From NCBI GenBank assembly GCA_938023705.1, contig CALJDJ010000056.1, positions 1 through 37,740 of the forward strand: a DNA stretch of 37,740 bases, in the 5' to 3' direction. Below the pieces are notes generated by a model. That model made no database searches. It was not told where the DNA came from and saw only the letters and a program-made list of their open reading frames with translations. This document shows, piece after piece, positions 1 through 9,214 of the stretch. The first letter of the stretch is position 1; every line of letters begins with the position of its first letter. This stretch comes from an uncultured Collinsella sp. Lineage in GTDB: Bacteria > Actinomycetota > Coriobacteriia > Coriobacteriales > Coriobacteriaceae. The position numbers were made by a program, and so were the translations under genes.

Positions 1-1527
1 GGCATGGCATGTTCGGTCTCGGGTGACGGTGACCGGTGAGCTCGAGCGAGTCTCCACGCCGGTAAGGACAGCATCGGAGCGGTCGTAGCCTCGTAGCTTT
101 TTTCCAAGTAGGGAAAGTCCCAGGCGGAGCGACTCGACGATATGCTGCGGCAGGGCTTCGTCAATTGCCGTCCAGGTCACACCGAGCGGATAGGTGGGCT
201 TTACCTTTCCGGGCGCCTTGCTGGCGCGTCCTGCGAGGAAATCTCCGACGAGCTGTGCCGGTGCGTTCCAGTTGGAACCGCCCAGGCGGTAGGCGGCCGC
301 CTCGCAGGCGCGCTGGAGCTCGATGCCGGCGAGTGGGTCATCGTTGGGAAGGTCCTCAGGCGTGACGTTAACGAGCAGGGCGGCATTTGCGTTGCGTCCG
401 TCGCGGGCATTGAGACTGGCGCCGTTGACGCACAAGTGGCCCTGCTCGGAAGAGGCGGCGACAACCTGCCCGCCGGGACACATGCAAAACGAGAACACGC
501 TGCGGCCGTTGGGAAGATGGGCGACGAGCTTGTAGGGGGCTGCTCCGAGGGCAGGATGTCCCGCCGAGGCTCCGAATTGGGCTCGGTCGATGTCGCGCTG
601 CGGATGCTCGATGCGAACGCCCATGGCAAAGGTCTTTTGTGCGAGGACCACGTTGTGGTCCTTAAGGAGCTCAAAAATATCGCGAGCAGAATGCCCGCAG
701 GCGAGGATGAGGTGCTTTGTCTCGATTGGCTCGCAAGCGGTGTCTTGGGACGATTGGACATCAATACCGGTGATGGCGCCAGACGCGTCGATGCGAATGT
801 CGACGAGCTTCGTTCGATAACGGACGACACCTCCGAGCTGCTCGATGCGCTGGGATATAGCGGTGACAACCGTGGGAAGGATGTCGGAGCCAATGTGCGG
901 CTTGGCATCCCACAGAATATCGCGGGGCGCACCCGCCTCGACGAAGGTTTCGAGGATAAGGCGATGGGCGGGATTTTTGGTTCCCGTATTGAGCTTGCCG
1001 TCCGAGAAAGTCCCCGCGCCGCCCAGGCCAAACTGGATATTGCTCTCGGGGTCGAGGATGCGCTCCTTTAGAAAGAGGTCGATCGCCCGCGAGCGGCGAA
1101 ATGCCGGGTCGCCGCGCTCGATGAGCAAGGGCTTAAGACCTGCTTCGGCGAGCGTAAGCGCAGCGAAAAGGCCGGCGCATCCGGCGCCGACAACGACAGG
1201 GCGTTCTTGAGGTGCGTCGGAGGCGGGGGAGGGGAATGAGGGCTCATCGTCTTCTATCGCGCGTACGCGCGAGCGGTCACGCTCGGCAACGCTGTCGACC
1301 GCTTCTCGCTCGAGGTGGGGACTAGTCAGCTCAACACGAAAGCTCAGGATAAAATGGACGTCTCGTTTTTTGCGAGCGTCGATTGACTTGCGGTGGAGCT
1401 CGATGGACTTGATCTCGGAGTCCTTGCAACGTAGGACGCGCTTGGCGACTCGCTTGCCAACAATGAGACAGGCATTTTCATCGCCGGCTTCATCGAGCGA
1501 CGCGTTGACTTGGGTGATTTCGATCAT
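1..1527 (-). CDS. FAD-dependent oxidoreductase, COG2509-like (3' end outside window)
   Basis: The reading frame is open for 509 codons from the ATG at 1527 to the left edge with no stop, so the C-terminus is missing. AAGGAG lies 6 bases before the ATG. About the first 105 residues form a basic N-terminal region ending in a Ser/Pro-rich linker. A Rossmann dinucleotide-binding motif (VVVGAGCAGLFAA) follows near residue 113, then IERGD and a GLGGAGTFSDGKL motif typical of large uncharacterised FAD-dependent dehydrogenases of COG2509. A later stretch reads LILACGHSARDIFELL, the second nucleotide-binding half. Family members are cytoplasmic flavoproteins of unknown substrate. It is the last gene of a minus-strand run after the HI0933-type flavoprotein. 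Family members are about 530 residues long, so only a short piece should be missing. Confidence 0.85.
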   Translation of the reverse strand, partial: MIEITQVNASLDEAGDENACLIVGKRVAKRVLRCKDSEIKSIELHRKSIDARKKRDVHFILSFRVELTSPHLEREAVDSVAERDRSRVRAIEDDEPSFPSPASDAPQERPVVVGAGCAGLFAALTLAEAGLKPLLIERGDPAFRRSRAIDLFLKERILDPESNIQFGLGGAGTFSDGKLNTGTKNPAHRLILETFVEAGAPRDILWDAKPHIGSDILPTVVTAISQRIEQLGGVVRYRTKLVDIRIDASGAITGIDVQSSQDTACEPIETKHLILACGHSARDIFELLKDHNVVLAQKTFAMGVRIEHPQRDIDRAQFGASAGHPALGAAPYKLVAHLPNGRSVFSFCMCPGGQVVAASSEQGHLCVNGASLNARDGRNANAALLVNVTPEDLPNDDPLAGIELQRACEAAAYRLGGSNWNAPAQLVGDFLAGRASKAPGKVKPTYPLGVTWTAIDEALPQHIVESLRLGLSLLGKKLRGYDRSDAVLTGVETRSSSPVTVTRDRTCHA

Positions 1528-1550
1528 CGAGGTCTCCTTAGAGGCAAGAA

Positions 1551-1577
1551 AGAGGCCGTCCGGTATCCCAGACGGCC
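1551..1577 (-). terminator. Stem-loop between the two flavoprotein genes
   Basis: The arms GGCCGTC (1554-1560) and GACGGCC (1571-1577) pair perfectly over 7 bp, with a 10-base loop. On the minus strand the hairpin is followed by TCTTTCTTG, a moderately T-rich tail. It lies between the stop of the gene ending at 1608 and the start at 1527, so it could end or reduce transcription between the two flavoproteins. Part of the tail sits next to the ribosome-binding site of the downstream gene. Confidence 0.5.
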
Positions 1578-1607
1578 CGAATGCGTTTTTGATTATAGAC
1601 TGCGCGG

Positions 1608-2879
1608 CTACAGGCTGCTTGCAGCGCGAATGCCCGAGAGCCAGGCCCACGCAAGGTTAAAGCCTCCGCAATCGGCGTCGATGTCGAGCGCTTCGCCGCA
1701 GACGTAAAGCGGGGCGTCGACAACGCTGCGCGCGCGTAGACTGGGTGTTGAGATGCTCTCGACAGATACGCCACCACGCGTGACCTGCGCCGAGCGCTCA
1801 TCGGTCGTCCCCTCGGCAAACAGCTTAAAGTGCTTGAGGATCGAGACCAGATGGATGACATCGTTGGAGCCTGGATGGCACTGCTCGAACGCTGTGCAGA
1901 CGACGCGGGAGAGTTGCGGGGCGAGCATGCCGTCGAGCCAACGGGGATCGCGGGGTGAAAAGCGGCCGAGCAGTTCAACGCGTCGGTTGAGCGTATCGAG
2001 CAGCTCGTCTTTGGAGAGGTCGGGGAAAACGTCGAGCAGGATCGTATCGCCGTGCTGGATACGACGAGAGAGGTTGAAGACAGCGACGCCCGAGATACCG
2101 AAGGTTCGAAACAGCACTTCACCGTCTTCGTGCCAGAGCTCATTATGATTGCGGGCGAGCGTCAAGCAGGCGCGGACGCGCAGGCCGTCCAACGTCTTGA
2201 GTGCCGCTCGATCGCCAACGACCGTTGCCGATACGGGGCAGAGGATGGGGCGCAGCGAAGTGAGGGGAAGGCGAAACGTATCGGCGATACCGGTGGGGTT
2301 GCCGCCCGTAGCGATAATTACGGCATGTGCCTGCAGGGCCTCGTTCTTGCGAGGGACATCGGCGAGCGCCTTCCGAAGCGAGCGGAGCTCCGATTTTCGG
2401 TCGTCGTGCTTTTTTGCCTTGAGCGCCCGCGCTGGACGGTCTATTTGGAGTGCCCAGCCTTCAGAAGCTTTGTACGCCGAGGCAACGTTGGCTCCGCAGA
2501 TTAAGGTGATACCTAGGCGGTCGCAAGCGTTGAGAAGTGCGTCGCGCACCGATTCGGCGCGAAGGGAGCGCGGGTACAGCCGGCCTTCCTCGGAGGTTGT
2601 CATGATGCCCAGCGAGGAGAAGAAACCCATAAGCTCTTGTTCGGGCTGGGGGCCCATGACGGATTCGACGAATGCGGGGTGGTTATACCGCTGAGGATCA
2701 ATCGATTCGTTGGAGAGGTTGCAACGGCCGTTACCGGTCGCAAGGAGCTTGAGGCCGCAGGCGACATCGCGCTCAACGATGCAGACGCTTTTGCCAGCGC
2801 GTGCGGCCGTAATGGCGGCGGCGAGGCCTGAAGCCCCGCCGCCGATTACCAAGACGTCATAGAGGGCGCTCGCGTTCAC
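1608..2879 (-). CDS. BaiN/HI0933-family NAD(P)/FAD-dependent flavoprotein
   Basis: 423 residues. The N-terminus carries the FAD Rossmann motif VLVIGGGASGLAAAITAARAG (glycines at about 13-18), then CIVERD and the family hallmark KLLATGNGRCNLSNE near residue 45. The second FAD segment HAVIIATGGNPTG lies in the middle, and the C-terminus has the CGEALDIDADCGGFNLAWAW signature where the chain re-contacts FAD. This is the HI0933/YhiN family, which includes BaiN of bile-acid metabolism; the substrate cannot be inferred here. The start is a GTG directly abutting the TAA of the upstream mrp gene (no spacer), so the two are probably translationally coupled. The cytoplasmic location follows from the lack of a signal peptide. 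Confidence 0.88.
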   Translation of the reverse strand: MNASALYDVLVIGGGASGLAAAITAARAGKSVCIVERDVACGLKLLATGNGRCNLSNESIDPQRYNHPAFVESVMGPQPEQELMGFFSSLGIMTTSEEGRLYPRSLRAESVRDALLNACDRLGITLICGANVASAYKASEGWALQIDRPARALKAKKHDDRKSELRSLRKALADVPRKNEALQAHAVIIATGGNPTGIADTFRLPLTSLRPILCPVSATVVGDRAALKTLDGLRVRACLTLARNHNELWHEDGEVLFRTFGISGVAVFNLSRRIQHGDTILLDVFPDLSKDELLDTLNRRVELLGRFSPRDPRWLDGMLAPQLSRVVCTAFEQCHPGSNDVIHLVSILKHFKLFAEGTTDERSAQVTRGGVSVESISTPSLRARSVVDAPLYVCGEALDIDADCGGFNLAWAWLSGIRAASSL

Positions 2880-3710
2880 TTAGGCCTCGTCGGTCTCGTG
2901 CGGGGTAATAGCCTCGACGGCAGAGACTGCCTTGGGCAACATGCCATCGGGCAGCGCGGTCTCGACCTCGCCCTTATCGCAGGCCTCGGCGAGTGCCGGA
3001 TTAATGGGAAGCTGGCCCAAGATGTCGAGGTTATAGCGCTCTGCGACCTCGGGGAGCTTGCTCTTGCCAAAGACCTCGATCTTCTTGCCGCAGTCGGGGC
3101 ACTCAATATAGCTCATGTTCTCGACAATGCCCAGAATGGGGACGTTCATCTTCTCGGCCATGTTGACCGCCTTGGCGACGATCATCGAGACCAGATCCTG
3201 CGGGCTCGTGACGATGACGATGCCGTCGACCGGCAGCGACTGGAAGACGGTGAGCGCGACGTCGCCTGTTCCCGGAGGCATGTCGACCAGCAGGTAGTCG
3301 ATGGGGCCCCACGAGGTCTCGCTCCAGAACTGCCTAATGGCGCCTGCGATGACCGGACCGCGCCAAAGGACGGGGTCGGTCTCGTTTTGGAGCAGCAGGT
3401 TGGAGCTCATGACCTTGACGCCGTGCTCGGAGATTTCGGGCAGCATAAGGTTGCCAAGGGCATGGACGTGGCGTCCGCTCATACCGAACATCTTGGGGAT
3501 AGAGGGACCGGTGATGTCGGCATCGAGGACGCCGACCTTGTGGCCGTGACGGGCAAGCTCGGTGGCGATGGCGCCGGTGACAAACGACTTGCCGACACCG
3601 CCCTTGCCGGAAAGCACGGCGATGACGCGCTTGACCTCGGACAGCGTGTTCTCCTCAAATTGCGATGGCGACGTTTGTCCGCCGGCGGCCTGTGCGTGTT
3701 CGCAACCCAT
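2880..3710 (-). CDS. mrp: Mrp/NBP35-family P-loop ATPase (Fe-S cluster carrier)
   Basis: 276 residues from the ATG at 3710. That start is chosen because AAAGGAG lies 6 bases before it; an in-frame ATG 57 bases upstream has no such site and lies upstream of the likely transcription start. The deviant Walker A GKGGVGKS spans residues 35-42, followed by GVLDADITGPSIPKMFG, the MRP signature. VDMPPGTGDVALTV and the switch-like VTSPQDLVSMIVAKAVNM follow. A C-terminal CPDCGKK CxxC motif near residue 200 is the expected site for a bridging Fe-S cluster in the dimer. Family members (Mrp, ApbC, Ind1) assemble or carry [4Fe-4S] clusters in the cytoplasm. Short N-terminal Cys/His residues (GCEH) are present. 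It directly precedes the flavoprotein gene. Confidence 0.92.
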   Translation of the reverse strand: MGCEHAQAAGGQTSPSQFEENTLSEVKRVIAVLSGKGGVGKSFVTGAIATELARHGHKVGVLDADITGPSIPKMFGMSGRHVHALGNLMLPEISEHGVKVMSSNLLLQNETDPVLWRGPVIAGAIRQFWSETSWGPIDYLLVDMPPGTGDVALTVFQSLPVDGIVIVTSPQDLVSMIVAKAVNMAEKMNVPILGIVENMSYIECPDCGKKIEVFGKSKLPEVAERYNLDILGQLPINPALAEACDKGEVETALPDGMLPKAVSAVEAITPHETDEA

Positions 3711-3765
3711 GTATGACTCCTTTGTATATGCTGGGGCCGGGGCCCCGCGATGTGACACGAGCGTC

Positions 3766-3795
3766 ATTGTACCCTCGTTTGCGAGCGGGAGTCAT
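3766..3795 (-). promoter_or_regulatory. Candidate promoter for mrp
   Basis: On the minus strand a -35-like ATGACT (3790-3795) is followed after 18 bases by a good -10 hexamer TACAAT (3766-3771). Transcription would begin near 3759, about 50 bases before the mrp ATG at 3710. This agrees with the shorter start chosen for mrp. Confidence 0.5.
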
Positions 3796-3806
3796 TTGCG
3801 ATGCAT

Positions 3807-3841
3807 TTGGGCCGAGTGCGCTTGCAATATGATGGGCCCAA
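3807..3841 (-). terminator. Weak stem-loop after the LTA-synthase-like gene
   Basis: The arms TTGGGCC (3807-3813) and GGCCCAA (3835-3841) form a perfect 7-bp stem with a 21-base loop, just after the stop at 3856. No T tract follows on the minus strand, so function as an intrinsic terminator is uncertain. Confidence 0.3.
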
Positions 3842-3855
3842 GCGAATGGGCGGGC

Positions 3856-6009
3856 TTACTGAACTTTGCTGGCGAACTCGAGGTACTGCATGCGCTGCAG
3901 CTTGTCGATCGTCGAGGCGTATGGGCTGTCTTCCGATTCCAAGTCGTAGCGCAGCCCGTCGGCACCGAGATAGCCGGCGACATTGATGGTGGGCACATCT
4001 GACCTTGTCACAAGCAGGGCCTTTTGGTAATTGGTGAGCGGGGCGCCGATCTTATTAAAGGTAATGGCTGCAATCTCGTTTGCCCCGACGGTGTCGTAGA
4101 CGTTGAGCTCGGTATTGCCGGCGATCTCATAGTTAGCCCAGACGAGATATGTCGACTGATAGATACGGAAAGCGTGGCTTGCCGTATCTTCCTGAGGGTA
4201 CAGCTCGTCGTTGAGAGTCGTTGCGGCGCTCGGCTGATGGTCGCCAAAAAAGACAAGAACAACCGGTCTGCCGATATTGCGGAGCTCGTTGATAAAGTAC
4301 TCGAGGTCCCGGTCGGATGCGTTGATGCAGGTGAGATAGGTGTTGAGCGCGCTGTTGGCGCCCTCGCTGGCTCCCTCGACCCAATAGTTTGTCAGCTCTT
4401 CGGCGGGAACGGTGCCATAGTCGTAGCCGCCGTGATTTTGCATCGTGACGTCAAAGATGAACTGCGGCGCTTCGTCGGTTCTAAGCAGGTCGAGTATCTT
4501 GTCGTAGGTGGCGTAGTCGCATACGCCGGCATGGTAATAGGGCGCACCTTCGAAATCGCCGATTGAAAGAAAGTCTCCAAAGCCCAGCTGCTGATAGATT
4601 TTATCTCGATGGTAGTTGACGGGGTTTTGCGGGTGCATAGCGGTAGCGGTATACCCAAGCTCTTTAAGGTCCTTTGCCAGGCTGTTGACGCCATTCATCT
4701 GATACAGTTGATAGGGAATTTTGCCTAATCCGACAAAGGCCGTTGTCGCTCCGGTCAAAAATTCGAATTCGGAGTTCGCCGTTCCGCCACCGGCGACCGA
4801 AGCGAGCATGGTGCCGCGAACAAGTGTGTCGGGAAGCGAGTTGTAGAATGCGGGGCCGGTGTACCCGGCCGCCTGGAGCTGCTCAAAGCACGAAAGGTCG
4901 CTAAAACTCTCGTTCATGACGGCAACAATCGTCGGCTTGATTTCATTGAACTGGGCAACGGCCGCCGCGCGCTGTTCGCTCGAGCCATATGTGCTGTCGT
5001 AGACGGTGGCGAGCTCCTGCTCGATGCTCTGCGCCTCATCGGGCGTATAGTCTTCGGGCTTCTCAATGGGCAACTCGTTGACCATTTCGGTGAACGAAGT
5101 GATAAAACCCTGAGACGCATACGTGGTGATGGGCTGCCAACGGTCAAATCCAAAATCCAGCGCCTGCTCCAAGTCGATGTTGGAAAAGCCTGAGAGCCCC
5201 ACAACGGTCACTAGCAGAAAAGCACAGAGGTTAGCGGCGATAGCGGGGAAGACATGGGTGGGCGTACGGAGCTTTCGCGGTCGGATGAGCGAAAGAAGCC
5301 CCAGGGAAATCTCCAGCAGGGCGAGAGAGGTTACGATTCCGGCGGTAAAGGTAAACTCGTATCCCTCGCTCACTTCCATTGCGGTGCCAAGGGCCAAGAT
5401 ATCGCTTGGCAGGATGGCTTCGCCTTTAAACGTTATGACGAAGTGCTCGGCAATGCCAAGGATGCAACAGACGACGGGCACGAGGGCCATGACGCCTCCA
5501 TGACGCTGCCCCACCAAATAAAGGGAGAGCAGAACCGTCGCGAGCAGCCCGACGGAAAACCCGAATGAGTTGGCGGGAATGCGATAGAACGTTTCGTTGC
5601 AGGCAATTTCGAGTGAAACGAACGAGAGCGCTGAAACAGCGGCGATGACAAGGATGTCACGGCAAATACAGGCAACCGTTCCCGTCGCAAGGTCGGTTTG
5701 GTCGATAAGTCCCGAAACCAAGGGCTCGACAAGAAGCATGACGGCGGCAGCACCGAGCGCCGAATAAGAAAGGACCCATAGGGAGCTGCCCTCATTTACG
5801 AGCAATTGATTCGTAACCCATGCAGCTACCACGCCGAGCGGGATGAGGAGCGTCGCGCACCAAAAGACGCGGGCAATGGGTGGCTTTTCGTTGCGTTTGA
5901 TTGAAAAATACACGCGCACGACGACGGCGGCCACGATAAGGACGGCGATGAATATGGGCAGATTGGCCATGTCGCTCGAAGTGATTTCAAGGGGGATATC
6001 TTCGGTCAT
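3856..6009 (-). CDS. LTA synthase / phosphoglycerol transferase family membrane enzyme
   Basis: 717 residues from the ATG at 6009, which has AGAGGAA about 6 bases upstream; an in-frame start 75 bases earlier has no site. The N-terminal 310 residues contain about 7-9 hydrophobic segments. An extracytoplasmic alkaline-phosphatase-superfamily (sulfatase-fold) domain follows: IVAVMNESFSDL (metal-binding Glu, about 364), GGGTANSEFEFLTG (catalytic Thr near 410) and VFFGDHQPS (metal-binding Asp/His near 588). These match the LtaS/MdoB type, which moves glycerol-phosphate from phosphatidylglycerol onto a glycolipid or glycan outside the membrane. It is longer than staphylococcal LtaS because of the larger membrane part. 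No glycolipid anchor gene is adjacent, so the acceptor (lipoteichoic acid-like polymer or glycan) is unknown. It is divergent from uvrA. Confidence 0.88.
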   Translation of the reverse strand: MTEDIPLEITSSDMANLPIFIAVLIVAAVVVRVYFSIKRNEKPPIARVFWCATLLIPLGVVAAWVTNQLLVNEGSSLWVLSYSALGAAAVMLLVEPLVSGLIDQTDLATGTVACICRDILVIAAVSALSFVSLEIACNETFYRIPANSFGFSVGLLATVLLSLYLVGQRHGGVMALVPVVCCILGIAEHFVITFKGEAILPSDILALGTAMEVSEGYEFTFTAGIVTSLALLEISLGLLSLIRPRKLRTPTHVFPAIAANLCAFLLVTVVGLSGFSNIDLEQALDFGFDRWQPITTYASQGFITSFTEMVNELPIEKPEDYTPDEAQSIEQELATVYDSTYGSSEQRAAAVAQFNEIKPTIVAVMNESFSDLSCFEQLQAAGYTGPAFYNSLPDTLVRGTMLASVAGGGTANSEFEFLTGATTAFVGLGKIPYQLYQMNGVNSLAKDLKELGYTATAMHPQNPVNYHRDKIYQQLGFGDFLSIGDFEGAPYYHAGVCDYATYDKILDLLRTDEAPQFIFDVTMQNHGGYDYGTVPAEELTNYWVEGASEGANSALNTYLTCINASDRDLEYFINELRNIGRPVVLVFFGDHQPSAATTLNDELYPQEDTASHAFRIYQSTYLVWANYEIAGNTELNVYDTVGANEIAAITFNKIGAPLTNYQKALLVTRSDVPTINVAGYLGADGLRYDLESEDSPYASTIDKLQRMQYLEFASKVQ

Positions 6010-6202
6010 GGACGTTCCTCTGGTACAGCAAATTAAGTTCAGCATTAGATTACTGTAACCTTTCCACGGCATTTCGAGAAACAAAGCGCCCGATACGCAA
6101 AGCTAAAGGTCTGCGAATCTTGTATTACGAACATCTGTGCGCGTCGAGTGCGCTAAACTCATCGGCAGTATGATTCGATGCAATAGGAGGCAAGGAGCTT
6201 CC

Positions 6203-9082
6203 ATGTCTGATTCTTCTATCGTTATTCGCGGCGCTCGTGAGCACAACCTCCGTGATATCGATGTTTCCATTCCGCGTGACCAACTCGTGGTCATTACCGG
6301 TCTTTCTGGCTCGGGCAAGAGTTCGCTGGCATTCGACACTATCTATGCCGAGGGCCAGCGTCGATACGTCGAGAGCCTTTCGAGTTATGCGCGCCAGTTC
6401 TTGGGCCAGATGGACAAACCCGACTTGGATTCAATCGACGGCCTTTCGCCGGCGGTGTCGATCGACCAAAAGACGACATCTAAAAACCCTCGCTCGACGG
6501 TTGGCACCGTAACCGAGATTTATGACTATCTGCGTCTGCTGTTCGCCCGTGTGGGCACCCCGCACTGTCCCGAATGCGGCCGCGTCATTGAGCGCCAGAC
6601 GACCGACCAGGTCGCCGATAAGGTCCTGGCGGCGGGGGAGGGCCGCCGCGCGTTTGTGCTGGCACCGGTGGTGCGCGGGCGAAAAGGCGAGTACACCAAG
6701 CTGTTTGAGGACCTTCGCGCCGAGGGCTTTAGCCGCGTGCGTGTCGACGGCGAGGTTCGCTCGCTTGATGACTCTATCGATTTGGATAAGAAATTCAAAC
6801 ACGATATCGAGGTCGTGGTCGACCGCATCGTGATTCGCGAGAACTCGCTGGGCCGTATTGCCGAGTCCGTTGAACAGGCGACTGCGCTGGCGCACGGCAA
6901 TGTGAACGTATACTTGCTGCCCGACCGCGACGCTCCCGAGGGGACCGAAGGCGAGTTGCTGGAGTATTCGCTGGCGTTAGCGTGCCCGGAGCATGGGCAC
7001 TCCATCGATGACCTGCAGCCGCGTGATTTCTCGTTCAACGCGCCCTATGGCGCGTGCCCCGAGTGCGATGGCCTGGGCTTTAAGAAGACGGTCGATGCCG
7101 AGGCCCTAATCGAAGACCCCTCGAAGTCGATCGCCGACGGGGTTTTTGGCAGCCTGTTTGGCAACTCTAACTACTATCCGCAGATTTTCGCTGCGGTCTG
7201 CAAACACTTTAAGGTGAGCGTCGATACGCCGTGGGAGGATCTGCCTCCGCGGGTGCGTCGCGCGTTTTTAGACGGCATGGGCGACCAGAAGATTTCGGTC
7301 GACTATCAAAAGCTCGATGGGCGCCGTAGCCAGTGGGACACCAAGTTCTCGGGCGTGCGCAATATCCTGTACGAGCGCTATACCGAGACGACGAATGAGA
7401 ACACCAAGGCGCGCTTGGAGAAGTACATCCGCGAGGAGCCGTGCTCGAGTTGCCATGGTGCTCGTCTGCGCCCCGAGATGCTCGCCGTTACCGTAGGCGG
7501 TAAGTCCATTTACGAGGTCTGCTGCCTATCGTGCCGCGAGTCGCTCGAGTTTTTTGAGGGCTTGGAGCTTACCGAGCGCCAACAATTTATCGGCGGGCGC
7601 ATCGTTAAGGAAATTCTGGAGCGCCTGCGCTTTCTGGTCGATGTTGGACTCGACTATCTGACCCTCGACCGTGCCTCGGCGACGCTTTCCGGAGGCGAGG
7701 CCCAGCGCATTCGCCTGGCAACGCAGATCGGCGCCGGCCTCATGGGTGTCCTGTACATTTTGGACGAGCCATCGATCGGCCTCCATCAGCGCGATAACGA
7801 GCGCCTGATCAAGACGCTTGAGCGCCTACGCGATATCGGCAATACCGTCATCGTCGTCGAGCATGATGAGGATACGATTCGTGCTGCCGACTATGTGATC
7901 GACATGGGCCCCGGCGCGGGCGTGAACGGCGGACACGTAGTCGCGGCGGGAACGCCTGCCGATATCATGGCGTGTCCCGAGTCGATGACGGGCGCTTATC
8001 TGACCGGCAAACGAATGATCCGGGTTCCCGATGAGCGCTGCAAGCCCGGTCGCGGCTGCCTTAAGATCACGGGCGCCCGCGCCAACAACCTCAAAAACGT
8101 TACCGCCAAGATCGAGTTTGGTACGCTTACGGTCGTTACCGGCGTGTCGGGATCGGGTAAGAGCTCCCTGGTTACCGACACTATCGCACCTGCCCTTACG
8201 AATGCCATTCACCGTTCGACGCGCCCTGTGGGTCCGTATAAGAAAATCGAGGGCATCGAGTGTATCGATAAGGTTATCGATATCGACCAGTCGCCGATTG
8301 GCCGCACGCCGCGTTCCAACCCTGCTACGTACATTGGCCTGTGGGATGATCTTCGCGCGCTGTTTGCGAGTACGCCGGAGTCGAAGGCGCGCGGCTACTC
8401 GCCGGGACGTTTCTCCTTTAACGTGAGCGGCGGTCGCTGCGAAGCATGCAAGGGCGACGGACAAATTAAGATCGAGATGCACTTCCTTCCCGATATCTAT
8501 GTCCCCTGTGAGGTCTGCGGCGGCAAACGCTATAACCGCGAGACGCTTGAGGTCACCTACCGTGGTAAGACCATCTCGGACGTGCTCGACATGAGCGTCA
8601 CCGAGGCACTGGCCTTCTTTGGGAATATCCCGCAGATTAAGCGCAAGCTCCAGACGCTGTACGATGTAGGCTTGGGCTACGTGAGCCTGGGCCAGCCCGC
8701 TACGACGCTCTCGGGCGGCGAGGCGCAGCGTGTGAAGCTCGCCAAGGAGCTTCATCGACGCCAGACGGGCAAGACGTTCTATATTTTGGATGAGCCGACG
8801 ACCGGCCTTCATTTTGAGGACGTCCGCCAGCTGCTCGATGTGCTGCAGCGCTTGGTCGATGCGGGCAACACGGTGCTGGTGATTGAACACAACCTTGATG
8901 TCATCAAGGTTGCCGACCGCCTGATCGATATGGGCCCCGAGGGCGGTAACGGCGGCGGAACCGTCGTGGTTTCGGGCACACCGGAGCAGGTTGCGGACTG
9001 TCCGCAGAGTTATACGGGCAAGTTTTTGGCGCCGTTGCTCAGGCGTGACCGGGAGCGTCAGGCTCAACTTGATGCTCAATAA
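6203..9082 (+). CDS. uvrA: Excinuclease ABC subunit A
   Basis: 959 residues, the normal UvrA length. The start at 6203 has AAGGAG 5 bases upstream; an upstream in-frame ATG lacks one. It is a tandem ABC ATPase. Walker A GLSGSGKSS is at 33-41, the first zinc finger begins CPECGRVI at 122 and the signature LSGGEAQRIRLA is near 495. The second Walker A GVSGSGKSS is near 647, the second zinc module (CEACKGDG through CEVCGGKRY) spans about 745-775, and the second signature LSGGEAQRVKLA is near 835. UvrA dimerises, scans DNA for bulky lesions and loads UvrB in nucleotide excision repair. uvrC lies about 2.3 kb downstream but in a separate unit, behind a hairpin; uvrB is not in the window. Confidence 0.98.
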   Translation: MSDSSIVIRGAREHNLRDIDVSIPRDQLVVITGLSGSGKSSLAFDTIYAEGQRRYVESLSSYARQFLGQMDKPDLDSIDGLSPAVSIDQKTTSKNPRSTVGTVTEIYDYLRLLFARVGTPHCPECGRVIERQTTDQVADKVLAAGEGRRAFVLAPVVRGRKGEYTKLFEDLRAEGFSRVRVDGEVRSLDDSIDLDKKFKHDIEVVVDRIVIRENSLGRIAESVEQATALAHGNVNVYLLPDRDAPEGTEGELLEYSLALACPEHGHSIDDLQPRDFSFNAPYGACPECDGLGFKKTVDAEALIEDPSKSIADGVFGSLFGNSNYYPQIFAAVCKHFKVSVDTPWEDLPPRVRRAFLDGMGDQKISVDYQKLDGRRSQWDTKFSGVRNILYERYTETTNENTKARLEKYIREEPCSSCHGARLRPEMLAVTVGGKSIYEVCCLSCRESLEFFEGLELTERQQFIGGRIVKEILERLRFLVDVGLDYLTLDRASATLSGGEAQRIRLATQIGAGLMGVLYILDEPSIGLHQRDNERLIKTLERLRDIGNTVIVVEHDEDTIRAADYVIDMGPGAGVNGGHVVAAGTPADIMACPESMTGAYLTGKRMIRVPDERCKPGRGCLKITGARANNLKNVTAKIEFGTLTVVTGVSGSGKSSLVTDTIAPALTNAIHRSTRPVGPYKKIEGIECIDKVIDIDQSPIGRTPRSNPATYIGLWDDLRALFASTPESKARGYSPGRFSFNVSGGRCEACKGDGQIKIEMHFLPDIYVPCEVCGGKRYNRETLEVTYRGKTISDVLDMSVTEALAFFGNIPQIKRKLQTLYDVGLGYVSLGQPATTLSGGEAQRVKLAKELHRRQTGKTFYILDEPTTGLHFEDVRQLLDVLQRLVDAGNTVLVIEHNLDVIKVADRLIDMGPEGGNGGGTVVVSGTPEQVADCPQSYTGKFLAPLLRRDRERQAQLDAQ

Positions 9083-9102
9083 ATAGGCGATTCAGTTTAT
9101 GG

Positions 9103-9141
9103 GCGCCATCGACTCCTTGTGATTCGATGGCGCTTGCTGTG
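9103..9141 (+). terminator. Terminator-like hairpin after uvrA
   Basis: The arms GCGCCATCGA (9103-9112) and TCGATGGCGC (9124-9133) are a perfect 10-bp stem with an 11-base loop, followed by TTGCTGTGT. It starts 21 bases after the uvrA stop. The T tract is poor, but stem strength and position support a terminator. Confidence 0.65.
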
Positions 9142-9171
9142 TCGAAGTGACGTATGCAGCCGAATTGGACA

Positions 9172-9177
9172 TATACT
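9172..9177 (+). promoter_or_regulatory. Candidate -10 element for ybaK-murJ-uvrC
   Basis: TATACT matches the -10 consensus at 5 of 6 positions and lies 38 bases before the ybaK ATG. No convincing -35 box sits at 16-18 bases. It is placed after the uvrA terminator, where a new promoter is expected. Confidence 0.4.
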
Positions 9178-9214
9178 TAATCCTTGCGTCCGAATGCGAG
9201 GGAAAGGATATGCC

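Noticed and set aside
142..1071. Long plus-strand open frame opposite the first gene
   Set aside because: It is antisense to the FAD-dependent oxidoreductase, whose minus-strand translation shows a clear dinucleotide-binding motif; the plus frame has no recognisable domain.
3711..3767. Upstream start of mrp adding 19 residues
   Set aside because: No ribosome-binding site, and the probable transcription start lies downstream of it; the ATG at 3710 has AAAGGAG.
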